Positions 1 to 6,986 of a stretch of DNA of 16,965 bases are shown piece by piece; positions within the stretch are counted from its first letter, which is position 1; the number at the start of each line of letters is the position of its first letter. Source of the DNA: an uncultured Blautia sp. (GTDB lineage: Bacteria; Bacillota; Clostridia; Lachnospirales; Lachnospiraceae); contig UQAX01000053.1 in NCBI GenBank assembly GCA_900539145.1, positions 1 to 16,965 on the forward strand, in the 5' to 3' direction. A model generated the notes under the pieces. That model was not told the DNA's origin. It worked only from the letters and a program-made list of their open reading frames with translations, and ran no database searches. The position numbers and the translations under genes were made by a program.

Positions 1-10
1 CAATGAAACC

Positions 11-60
11 AAGGGACACAGCGATTTTTTCATTTCTCAACTGTCAAAGATAGGATTGTA
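11..60 (+). repeat. Intergenic repeat, left copy
   Basis: This 50-nt segment begins AAGGGACACAGCGATTTTTT and contains AACTGTCAAAGA. A near-identical segment lies on the minus strand at the other end of the window (16907-16956). By hand alignment 43 of 51 columns match, with two single-base gaps. It overlaps no gene and sits just beyond the terminator of the proA operon. It could be a dispersed intergenic repeat or a conserved promoter/leader element of a gene outside the window: its complement contains TTGACA, but I see no good -10 at the right distance. Confidence 0.6.
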
Positions 61-92
61 GCAGATGACAATTTTCTTTGTCAAGCAGTTTT

Positions 93-126
93 AAAAAAAG
101 AAGCTGTGCTTTAAACACAACTTCTT
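93..126 (-). terminator. Rho-independent terminator of the proA-CPBP operon
   Basis: Read on the minus strand, AAGAAGTTGTG (126 to 116) pairs with CACAGCTTCTT (108 to 98) with one G-U wobble, around a 7-nt loop. A run of T follows (positions 99 to 93). The left arm encodes the last codons of the CPBP protease gene and its TAA stop lies in the loop, so terminator and coding sequence overlap. Confidence 0.8.
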
Positions 127-833
127 TTTTTCATTCCCCACAAAATTCCTAAAGGCACTATGGTAAGGACAACTCCCAGCCATAATGGAATAGGAAACAT
201 TCCTAAAGCCGTACCTAAGAAATTCACAAAGAAATGACACCAGATTACACATTTTAAACTTTTATATTTATACATTACAGCGCCAAATAACAAACCTGCG
301 AAAAAGGCATAGGAGGACTGAATAATATTGCCGTGTATTATTCCGAAATACAATGCTTGTAAAATATTGGCAGCCCAGAACGGAAAGGATTTTTCTAATA
401 TTTTTAAGGTCAGTCCTCTGAAAATCAATTCCTCTACAAAAGGCGCTAAAAGCATGGTATATACTATGGAGAAAAAGGTAGGGCTGTACATTCCCAAACT
501 TTCCATAACCTCTCCGTAATTTTCCATCTCCTGAGGAAACAGACCGGAAATTCCGGTGAGTGCAAAGCTTGTGCAGAACTGAATTGCGCCCCCTAAAAGA
601 GCAAGACCTATCCACCCTGTTGGTGAAACCGCAATCTGAGCTGTATCTTCCTTCTTTTTCAGACTTTGATACCAAAATCCACCGATAAGCAGTGTCACAG
701 AATTAATCAGCACCCCATCAAAATAAGGAGGATAATCTCTCCAGAATAAAAATACAAGACTTACCACACTCTGAATGGCAAGCCACATGACAACAGGCAA
801 AAAACTTTGTAAGATTGCTTTTGATTTCTCCAT
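111..833 (-). CDS. CPBP family intramembrane metalloprotease
   Basis: A 240-residue polytopic membrane protein with about eight hydrophobic segments (roughly 10-32, 40-56, 74-97, 118-134, 150-168, 171-188, 194-212, 216-234). The three signature motifs of the CPBP (CaaX protease and bacteriocin-processing, Abi) family are present: EExxxR as E134-E135-R139, FxxxH as F163-H167, and HxxxN as H200-N204. These residues form the zinc-binding catalytic site of Rce1-like proteases. Family members process prenylated or peptide substrates in the membrane, but the substrate here is unknown. The start ATG abuts the TAA of proA with no spacing, and the GGAAGAGAA inside the end of proA acts as the ribosome binding site, so translation is probably coupled. 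No bacteriocin gene is visible nearby, so an immunity role is not supported by context. Confidence 0.88.
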   Translation of the reverse strand: MEKSKAILQSFLPVVMWLAIQSVVSLVFLFWRDYPPYFDGVLINSVTLLIGGFWYQSLKKKEDTAQIAVSPTGWIGLALLGGAIQFCTSFALTGISGLFPQEMENYGEVMESLGMYSPTFFSIVYTMLLAPFVEELIFRGLTLKILEKSFPFWAANILQALYFGIIHGNIIQSSYAFFAGLLFGAVMYKYKSLKCVIWCHFFVNFLGTALGMFPIPLWLGVVLTIVPLGILWGMKKRSCV

Positions 834-2126
834 TTATTTCTCTTCCTCGTTTATTTCTTCAAAGTGAAATGCTTTCTTTCCCAAAGCATAATCCTGTACT
901 GTCTGTCCCTGTCCGAATAGCTTATATTTATAAGTTACCAGCCCTTCCAGCCCTACCGGTCCTCTGGCATGAATTTTTCCTGTGCTAATCCCCACTTCTG
1001 CTCCAAATCCATAGCGAAAACCGTCTGCAAATCTGGTGGAACAATTATGATACACCCCTGCAGAGTCCACAAGCTGCATAAACTTTTCTACATTTTCCTG
1101 ATTTTCACTTAAAATACAATCTGTATGATGAGAACCATACTTGTTAATGTGATAAATTGCTTCCTCTACATCTTCTACAATTTTCACAGAAATCGTCATG
1201 TCTAAATACTCTGTATGAAAATCTTCTTCCCGCATTTCTTCACATTCTATCATCTGCTGTACTTCTTTTGTTCCTCTTATACTTACGCCTGCTGCTTTGA
1301 GAGCTTTTTCTGCCTCCGTCAGGAATTCCTGTGCAATCTGTCTGTTTACCAGCAAGGTCTCCACTGCATTACAAGCTGCCGTATACTGTGTCTTGGCATC
1401 AACAAGCACAGGGATTGCCTTCTTGATATCATAAGAATTATCTACATAAATATGACATACTCCGTCTGCGTGTCCCATAACCGGAATTTTTGTATGGTTC
1501 ATAATATACTGTACAAAGCTGTTAGAGCCTCTTGGAATTAGCAAATCCACACAGTCATGGCAGGAAAGGAGCTCATCAATCTCCTGATGCTGCTCTGCCT
1601 GAAGCATACAGCCTTTTGGCAGACCGCATTTCGTCACAGCCTGATAAATAATCTCGAATAAAACCTTATTTGTTCTTGCGGTTTCCTTTCCCCCTTTTAA
1701 TACGGCACAGTTTCCGCTTTTTATACAAAGGGAGGATATCTGCACCAAAGCGTCAGGCCTTGCCTCAAAAATAACGCCAATCACACCAATAGGACAAGTT
1801 ACCCGATACAGCTTTAAATTTTCATCTAATTTCCTTGCAAGCTGTACTTTAGAAAGCGGGTCGGGAAGTTTTCTTAATTGCTCCATTCCTTCTGTCACTG
1901 CTCTTAATTTTTCCTCGTCAAATTTCAGTCTTTTCATTACAGAGGGGAAAACTTGCGCTACTTTCGCAACTTCCATGTCTTCTTTGTTTGCCTGAAAAAT
2001 TTCTTCTTTATGCTCCTGCAATGCCAAAGCTGCTGCTTTTAATGCCTGATTTCTGGTTTCCAAAGAAAGTGCAGCCATTTTCGGACTGTCTTCCTTCATC
2101 TTTCTTACTTCATTTCTGATATTCAT
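834..2126 (-). CDS. proA: Glutamate-5-semialdehyde dehydrogenase (gamma-glutamyl phosphate reductase)
   Basis: Cytosolic enzyme of proline synthesis that reduces gamma-glutamyl phosphate to glutamate 5-semialdehyde with NADPH. The aldehyde dehydrogenase fold is recognisable throughout. Characteristic stretches include PIGVIGVIFEARPDA near the N-terminal third, LKGGKE, a glycine/serine segment IPRGSNSF, and the catalytic cysteine in YTAACNAVET (C252 from the chosen start). The C-terminal GPVGLEGLVTYKY is typical of ProA. The length is 430 residues, close to the usual 415-420. I chose the ATG at 2126 because AAAGGA lies 8 nt before it; the upstream in-frame ATG at 2135 would sit directly against that Shine-Dalgarno sequence. 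No proB or proC lies in the window. The gene has its own promoter (2169-2197) and is followed without a gap by the CPBP protease gene. Confidence 0.96.
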   Translation of the reverse strand: MNIRNEVRKMKEDSPKMAALSLETRNQALKAAALALQEHKEEIFQANKEDMEVAKVAQVFPSVMKRLKFDEEKLRAVTEGMEQLRKLPDPLSKVQLARKLDENLKLYRVTCPIGVIGVIFEARPDALVQISSLCIKSGNCAVLKGGKETARTNKVLFEIIYQAVTKCGLPKGCMLQAEQHQEIDELLSCHDCVDLLIPRGSNSFVQYIMNHTKIPVMGHADGVCHIYVDNSYDIKKAIPVLVDAKTQYTAACNAVETLLVNRQIAQEFLTEAEKALKAAGVSIRGTKEVQQMIECEEMREEDFHTEYLDMTISVKIVEDVEEAIYHINKYGSHHTDCILSENQENVEKFMQLVDSAGVYHNCSTRFADGFRYGFGAEVGISTGKIHARGPVGLEGLVTYKYKLFGQGQTVQDYALGKKAFHFEEINEEEK

Positions 2127-2168
2127 AATCTTCATCCTTTACTCAATCCATAGGTCACTTGTTGTTTC

Positions 2169-2197
2169 ATTATAGTCTCTTTGCCTGCCAAGCGCAA
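2169..2197 (-). promoter_or_regulatory. Promoter of proA-CPBP operon
   Basis: On the minus strand TTGCGC (2197-2192), a 17-nt spacer, then a consensus TATAAT (2174-2169). It lies immediately beyond the stop of the small Cys-rich gene, with no terminator between them, so proA is probably transcribed both from here and by readthrough. Confidence 0.6.
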
Positions 2198-2203
2198 CGT
2201 TTT

Positions 2204-2398
2204 CTACATCTGCTTTCTCACAATCTTATATTCATCTTCCATTTGGAAATATGGGCAATTATAAAAAGTATCTGATAAAAAGCGGCTCATCTCATCTTCA
2301 TCTAAATTCACATCACAAACATAATATCCTAAATCTTCATCATAAATATAATTGCTGCAATACTCGCAGCCTGCTGTTTTTCCTGATTTTTTTGCCAT
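2204..2398 (-). CDS. Small four-cysteine protein, DUF6472-like
   Basis: A 64-residue acidic protein with four cysteines: C11-x2-C14, C28 and C48. It resembles, from memory, the uncharacterised DUF6472 family of Lachnospiraceae, which has the same CEYCxNYxYD start and NCPYF/DEYKIVRKQM end. The cysteine spacing could bind zinc or an iron-sulfur cluster; this is inference and no function is known. The ATG at 2398 was chosen over an upstream start at 2440: it has AGAAAGGGA upstream at a workable distance, and the family begins MAKK. A promoter at 2431-2459 precedes it, back-to-back with that of trkA. There are no membrane segments or signal peptide. Confidence 0.8.
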   Translation of the reverse strand: MAKKSGKTAGCEYCSNYIYDEDLGYYVCDVNLDEDEMSRFLSDTFYNCPYFQMEDEYKIVRKQM

Positions 2399-2430
2399 TT
2401 TTTTCGTTCCCTTTCTATGCTTTCTATTCA

Positions 2431-2459
2431 GATATATCAAAAACCGTATTCTTTGTCAA
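2431..2459 (-). promoter_or_regulatory. Promoter of the DUF6472-like gene
   Basis: On the minus strand a perfect TTGACA (2459-2454), a 17-nt spacer, and TATATC (2436-2431, 4 of 6). Its -35 is only 7 nt from the -35 of the divergent trkA promoter. Confidence 0.55.
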
Positions 2460-2466
2460 ATACTCA

Positions 2467-2494
2467 TTGCAAATATACTTACTAGTGCTATAAT
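2467..2494 (+). promoter_or_regulatory. Promoter of trkA-trkH
   Basis: TTGCAA (2467-2472), a 16-nt spacer, then TATAAT (2489-2494) preceded by TGC, giving an extended -10. A very AT-rich leader of about 70 nt follows before the trkA ribosome binding site. I found no riboswitch-like structure in that leader. Confidence 0.65.
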
Positions 2495-2569
2495 GAAACT
2501 TGATTTTTATATAATCTTTATATCATTCTTATTTTTTTTATATTATCTTAATAATGTTTGGAGGTTCTT

Positions 2570-3928
2570 ATGAAGATTATCATTGTGGGCTGCGGCAAGA
2601 TTGGAAGCACCTTAGCTGAACAGCTCAGTTACGAGCAGCATGACCTTGTAGTCATTGACACAAATCCGAAAAAAATACAGCAGCTTTCTGAAAGTATTGA
2701 CGTTATGGGAATTGCCGGAAATGGTTCCAGTGTCAACGTGCTTTCCGAAGCCGGCATCGAGGATGCCCATATTTTAATTGCTGTTACAGGCTCTGACGAA
2801 TTAAATTTACTTTGCTGCGTCATTGCTAAAAAAGTAAGCAAATGCCACACCATCGCCCGTGTCCGCAATCCGATTTATAATAAAGAAAGAAATTTCATCC
2901 GAAAAAGTCTTGGTATTTCCATGATTATCAATCCGGAATATTCTGCGGCAATGGAAATCTCCAGACTTCTGCGTTTTCCGTCTGCCATTAAACTGGATAC
3001 CTTTGCAAAGGGCAGAGTGGAATTAATGAAGTTCAAACTTCTACCGGAGTTCCGTTTAGACGGATTTTCTGTTATGGAAATTGTAGACAAGCTGAAATGC
3101 AACGTTTTAATCTGTGGCGTAGAAAGAGGAGACGAAGTCTTTATTCCTTCCGGAAACTTTGTATTAAAGGACTATGATTTTATTTCTATCATTGCTTCAC
3201 CTGCAAACTCTGCGAAATTCTTCAAAAAAATCGAGGTAACTACCAATCAGGTAAAAAATGCCATGATTGTAGGTGGAGGAACTTTGGGATATTATCTGGC
3301 ATCTCTCCTTGATGAACTGAAAATCAATGTTCGTATGGTAGAGTCCAATACTTCCCGCTGCGAAGAATTAAGTGAGCTTTTGCCTAGAATTACCGTTATC
3401 TGCGGTGACGGAACAGATAAAAAACTTCTTTTAGAAGAAGGTCTTACACAGACAGAAGCGTTTGTCACACTTACCAATATGGATGAGGAAAACATTCTCC
3501 TGTCTTTATTTGCAAAGAAAAACTCCCACGCAAAGCTGGTTACAAAGGTAAACCGTATTGCTTTTGACGATATTATTGACGGATTGGATTTAGGCAGCGT
3601 GATTTATCCGAAATACATTACTGCCGATTATATTCTGCGCTATGTACGTGCCATGGAAAATTCTTTAAGCAGTAACGTAGAAACTCTTTACCATATTTTA
3701 GACGGACAGGCAGAAGCTCTGGAATTTGCTGTAAAAAAAGCCTCTCCTATCACCGATATGCCTTTATCTGACTTGAATTTAAAAGATAACCTGTTAATTG
3801 CCTGCATCAATCGAAACGGCAATATCCAAATCCCAAGAGGTCAGGATACTATTCAAGCAGGGGATACGGTTGTTGTCGTAACATCTATTCCTGGCTTACG
3901 TGACTTAAAAGATATTCTGAAAAAATAG
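2570..3928 (+). CDS. trkA: Trk potassium uptake regulatory subunit TrkA
   Basis: Cytosolic ring-forming gating subunit of the Trk K+ uptake system. The 452-residue protein has the duplicated RCK layout of TrkA (rather than single-RCK KtrA). The first nucleotide-binding RCK_N domain runs about 1-120, with GCGKIG at 7-12 and D30 at the end of the second strand for the NAD ribose. RCK_C follows at about 140-220. The second RCK_N (about 230-350) has GGGTLG at 235-240, and the second RCK_C covers about 370-450. Nucleotides (NAD(H)/ATP) control gating in this family. I chose the ATG at 2570 because GGAGG is placed 5 nt upstream; the in-frame TTG at 2558 precedes that site. The stop is 15 nt before trkH, so the two subunits are co-transcribed. 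Confidence 0.95.
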   Translation: MKIIIVGCGKIGSTLAEQLSYEQHDLVVIDTNPKKIQQLSESIDVMGIAGNGSSVNVLSEAGIEDAHILIAVTGSDELNLLCCVIAKKVSKCHTIARVRNPIYNKERNFIRKSLGISMIINPEYSAAMEISRLLRFPSAIKLDTFAKGRVELMKFKLLPEFRLDGFSVMEIVDKLKCNVLICGVERGDEVFIPSGNFVLKDYDFISIIASPANSAKFFKKIEVTTNQVKNAMIVGGGTLGYYLASLLDELKINVRMVESNTSRCEELSELLPRITVICGDGTDKKLLLEEGLTQTEAFVTLTNMDEENILLSLFAKKNSHAKLVTKVNRIAFDDIIDGLDLGSVIYPKYITADYILRYVRAMENSLSSNVETLYHILDGQAEALEFAVKKASPITDMPLSDLNLKDNLLIACINRNGNIQIPRGQDTIQAGDTVVVVTSIPGLRDLKDILKK

Positions 3929-3943
3929 AAATCAGGAGATATT

Positions 3944-5383
3944 ATGAATTACTTAATTGTAAAATCCATTATCGGCAGGGTTTTATATTTTGAAGCCGCT
4001 TTCATGCTTCTTCCCTGCGTGACAGCCCTTATTTATCAGGAATACAGCGGCTGGTCCTTTGTATTTACTGCGCTTTTATGCGTATTGTTCGGCGCAGTTT
4101 TAACACGGAAAAAGCCGAAGAATACAGTCTTTTATGTAAAAGAAGGTTTTGTGTCCGTTGCGCTGAGCTGGATTGTACTGAGTCTTATGGGCGGACTCCC
4201 TTTTCTTTTCAGCGGTGTAATAAGCAATCCCATTGATGCCCTTTTTGAAACAGTTTCCGGTTTCACCACAACCGGAGCCAGTATTCTAAAGGATGTGGAA
4301 GTGCTTCCCCATTGTATGCTCATGTGGCGAAGCTTTACCCACTGGATAGGCGGTATGGGCGTGCTGGTCTTTCTTCTTTCTTTTATGGAAATGCACGGCG
4401 GTTCTCACATGAACCTGATGAAGGCAGAAAGCCCCGGTCCTTCCGTAAGCAAGCTGCGTCCTACGGTACGCTCCACAGCTAAAATTCTTTATATTATTTA
4501 TATTGTTTTAACTTTAGTGGAAATTCTTTTACTGTTGGCTGGAGGAATGCCTTTATTCGACTCTTTGACAACCAGCTTTGGTACTGCGGGTACAGGTGGA
4601 TTTGGTATTAAAAATGACAGTATTGGCGGTTACTCTCCTTATATACAGATTGTTGTAACTGTTTTCATGATTTTATTCGGTGTCAACTTTAACGCTTACT
4701 TTTTAATCTGGTGCAGAAAATTTACGCAGGCTTTCCGTATGGAAGAGGTTCGCTGTTACTTCGGAATTATTTTTGCATCTATCGCAGTGATTACGTTAAA
4801 TATTGCCCACCTTTATTCCGGTGTGGGAGAAGCTTTGCGCCACGCAGCCTTTCAGGTAGGCTCTATTATTACTACTACCGGATATGCAACTACGGACTTT
4901 AACCTATGGCCACAGGCTTCCAGAACGATTTTAGTTCTTCTAATGTTCATCGGCGCATGTGCAGGAAGTACCGGCGGCGGTATTAAGGTATCACGTTTTA
5001 TTATTTTAATTAAAACCATAAAAAAAGAGCTGCATACTTTACTTCATCCTCGCAGCATCCGTAAGTTAAAGCTGGACGGCCATACCTTGGAACATGAGGT
5101 TGTTCGTTCTACAAATGTATTTCTTATTGCCTATGTTTTGGTTTTTGCCTTTTCCATTCTCCTTATCAGCTTTGACGGACTGGATATGGTAACAAACTTT
5201 ACCGGTGTTTCTGCGGCTCTGAATAACATCGGTCCCGGATTGGAATTAGTCGGTCCGACACAGAATTTTTCCATTTTCTCCAACGGGGCAAAGCTGGTGC
5301 TTATCTTTGATATGCTTGCCGGAAGACTGGAATTGTTCCCAATGTTATTGTTGTTTGTAAGGGAAACATGGAAGAAATATTAA
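3944..5383 (+). CDS. trkH: Trk potassium transporter membrane subunit TrkH
   Basis: The ion-conducting subunit of Trk, 479 residues (usual length about 480), composed of four membrane-pore-membrane repeats. The filter-lining pore loops are visible in order: TTTGAS (108-113), AGTGGFG (215-221), TTTGYAT (310-316) and NNIGPG (427-432), each contributing the conserved glycine. HWIGGMG (133-139) and GACAGSTGGGIKVSR (337-351) are also classic TrkH/KtrB signatures. AGGAG lies 5 nt before the ATG. It forms an operon with trkA 15 nt upstream. Downstream the same reading frame stays open for 62 codons after the TAA, encoding a hydrophobic peptide (see the small protein at 5417). Confidence 0.96.
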   Translation: MNYLIVKSIIGRVLYFEAAFMLLPCVTALIYQEYSGWSFVFTALLCVLFGAVLTRKKPKNTVFYVKEGFVSVALSWIVLSLMGGLPFLFSGVISNPIDALFETVSGFTTTGASILKDVEVLPHCMLMWRSFTHWIGGMGVLVFLLSFMEMHGGSHMNLMKAESPGPSVSKLRPTVRSTAKILYIIYIVLTLVEILLLLAGGMPLFDSLTTSFGTAGTGGFGIKNDSIGGYSPYIQIVVTVFMILFGVNFNAYFLIWCRKFTQAFRMEEVRCYFGIIFASIAVITLNIAHLYSGVGEALRHAAFQVGSIITTTGYATTDFNLWPQASRTILVLLMFIGACAGSTGGGIKVSRFIILIKTIKKELHTLLHPRSIRKLKLDGHTLEHEVVRSTNVFLIAYVLVFAFSILLISFDGLDMVTNFTGVSAALNNIGPGLELVGPTQNFSIFSNGAKLVLIFDMLAGRLELFPMLLLFVRETWKKY

Positions 5384-5416
5384 AATAAAGCAGGAAAAAT
5401 TCTTGGCATTATTTTA

Positions 5417-5572
5417 ATGCTGCTATTAGGTATCATACTTCTTTCTTTTGCTTTTCATCCACCTAAAATTTTTACTTTTTTACACGGATACGGTGACCGT
5501 ATCGTATATGGAATTTTAGGCGCTTTTCTCATATTGGCCGGTGTCATGAACATCTTTCATAAGGAAAAGTAA
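5417..5572 (+). CDS. Probable small membrane protein downstream of trkH (start uncertain)
   Basis: A 51-residue frame beginning MLLLGIILLSFAF and ending in a basic FHKEK. It has two predicted membrane segments (about 1-13 and 29-43) joined by a short loop with HPPK and HGYGDR, a two-helix hairpin. It follows trkH on the same strand before the terminator, so it is transcribed with the K+ transporter. The start is doubtful: the ATG at 5417 has no good ribosome binding site, while the coherent sequence AGKILGIILML extends upstream in frame, and the frame is open back to the trkH stop. An ATT at 5399 has AGGA just upstream. A lost ATG near 5385 (AATAAAGCAGG where ATGAAAGCAGG would restore a start) or readthrough of the trkH TAA is also possible. 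I do not recognise a family. Confidence 0.45.
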   Translation: MLLLGIILLSFAFHPPKIFTFLHGYGDRIVYGILGAFLILAGVMNIFHKEK

Positions 5573-5588
5573 CAAGGGCAACAAAAGA

Positions 5589-5628
5589 GGAGCTGCCGCA
5601 TTAGATACCCATCTAAAGCGACAACTCC
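5589..5628. terminator. Bidirectional terminator between trk and phosphate operons
   Basis: GGAGCTGCCGC (5589-5599) faces GCGACAACTCC (5618-5628), with an inner stem of TTAGAT/ATCTAA. On the minus strand the outer stem is fully paired with two G-U wobbles and is followed by TCTTTTGTT. On the plus strand two C-A mismatches weaken it, but the downstream tail is T-rich. It separates the convergent trkAH and nptA-phoP-phoR transcripts. Confidence 0.75.
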
Positions 5629-5645
5629 TTATAATTTTATATTTT

Positions 5646-6986
5646 TTATGATTTCTTAAAGAAAACCTGTATTTTTGTCCCTTTCTCAGGCTCACTCTCT
5701 AAAGTTATCTGTGCATGATGCAACGCTGCGCCGTGTTTTACAATAGAAAGTCCCAAACCGGTTCCTCCTGTTTTTCTGGAATGACTTTTATCTACCCGAT
5801 AAAAACGCTCAAAAATTCGCTCCTGTTCTTCTTTGGCAATCCCAATTCCGTTATCTTCCACAGTAAAGCGCACATGGTCTTCTGTGGTGCTTAAAGAAAC
5901 CTTTACATATCCACCTTCTCGATTGTATTTCATGGCATTATCCACCAGATTGTAACACATCTCATATAAAATATGGCGAACTCCATAGATTTCCACATTG
6001 CTTCCCTCTATGGAAAGGGTTACATTTTTCTTTTTTGACTGCAAAGTTAAATTCTGACAAATATCCTGCGCAATTTCATAGATATCTACATTTTCAAATG
6101 GCATTTCTCCGCTTTTTTCATCTAATTTGGATATTTCAATAATATCCTGTACAAGGCTTGTCAGGCGGCTTGCCTCGTCATAGATACGTCCTGCAAACTC
6201 GGATATATCCTGCGGTCTTACCATGCCGTTTTTCATAATCTCCGCATAACCGGATATGGACATCAACGGTGTTTTCAACTCATGGGAAACATTTGCGGAA
6301 AATTCCCTGCGAACTGCCTCCGCCTGTTTTAATTCTTCTACCTGACTGGCAATCTGCTTATTCTGCTCATCGACACGATTTAAAAGAGGGCGAAGCTCCT
6401 CGTATTCCACGTTCTTCAAAGGATGCTCTAAATCCAGTCGGTTAATAGGCTCTATCAGCTTCTTGGTCTGTCTCTCAATTAACAGAAATCCCAGTGCAAG
6501 AATAATTAAAAATAAAACGCCCATGAGGGTAAAACTGGAAACCATAGTATGAAAAACACTGTCTGTTGTTTTGGCAACTCTTAAAATATCGCCGTTATCC
6601 AACTTGACCGCATAATAAAAGGTCTGGTCTGAAAGGGTTTCGGAAAAGCGAACCTGTTCTCCTTCGCCTTTTTCCATTGCCTCCTGAATTTCCGGACGGT
6701 TTCCATGATTTTCCAGTTCTTTTGGGTGACGTTCGGAGTCATACAAAATCTTGCCTTCTGCATTTAAAAGAGTAATTCTGCTGGTAGTAAGCTGTCCTGT
6801 TTCCTGAGTAAGGTACTCTATTCCGGTATTTTCCAAACCATAGCGAATATATTCCGCTTCGTTTTTTACATCCTGCTGCATGTAGCTGTTATATTTATCG
6901 TACATAATGCCGCTGGCGGCAAGGAAACTCAAAAAAATTCCCAATGCCACCAGCACGCCTACATTATTCATAATTCTCTGCTTCAT
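5646..6986 (-). CDS. phoR: PhoR-type sensor histidine kinase
   Basis: A 446-residue membrane sensor kinase. One transmembrane helix lies at about 9-28 and another at about 147-170. They enclose an extracytoplasmic sensor of roughly 115 residues whose ITLLNAEGKILYDSE is typical of Firmicute PhoR-like sensors. A short HAMP-like linker and coiled coil (about 171-225) follow. HisKA has the phosphoacceptor H235 in SHELKTP. The ATPase domain shows the N box NLVDN (346-350), G1 DNGIGI (378-383), F box IFERFYRVD (391-399) and G2 GGTGLGL (407-413). No cytoplasmic PAS domain is evident, unlike B. subtilis PhoR. Its ATG overlaps the stop of the regulator gene by 4 nt (ATGA). Placement after a Na/Pi cotransporter with a PHO box supports a phosphate-sensing role; the specificity is inference. 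Confidence 0.85.
   Translation of the reverse strand: MKQRIMNNVGVLVALGIFLSFLAASGIMYDKYNSYMQQDVKNEAEYIRYGLENTGIEYLTQETGQLTTSRITLLNAEGKILYDSERHPKELENHGNRPEIQEAMEKGEGEQVRFSETLSDQTFYYAVKLDNGDILRVAKTTDSVFHTMVSSFTLMGVLFLIILALGFLLIERQTKKLIEPINRLDLEHPLKNVEYEELRPLLNRVDEQNKQIASQVEELKQAEAVRREFSANVSHELKTPLMSISGYAEIMKNGMVRPQDISEFAGRIYDEASRLTSLVQDIIEISKLDEKSGEMPFENVDIYEIAQDICQNLTLQSKKKNVTLSIEGSNVEIYGVRHILYEMCYNLVDNAMKYNREGGYVKVSLSTTEDHVRFTVEDNGIGIAKEEQERIFERFYRVDKSHSRKTGGTGLGLSIVKHGAALHHAQITLESEPEKGTKIQVFFKKS

Noticed and set aside
2127..2135. Upstream ATG for proA
   Set aside because: The AAAGG sequence abuts it; the next ATG at 2126 has a proper 8-nt gap.
2495..2569. Possible riboswitch (for example c-di-AMP) in the trkA leader
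   Set aside because: The leader is short, almost purely A-T and shows no stable stems or known conserved motif.
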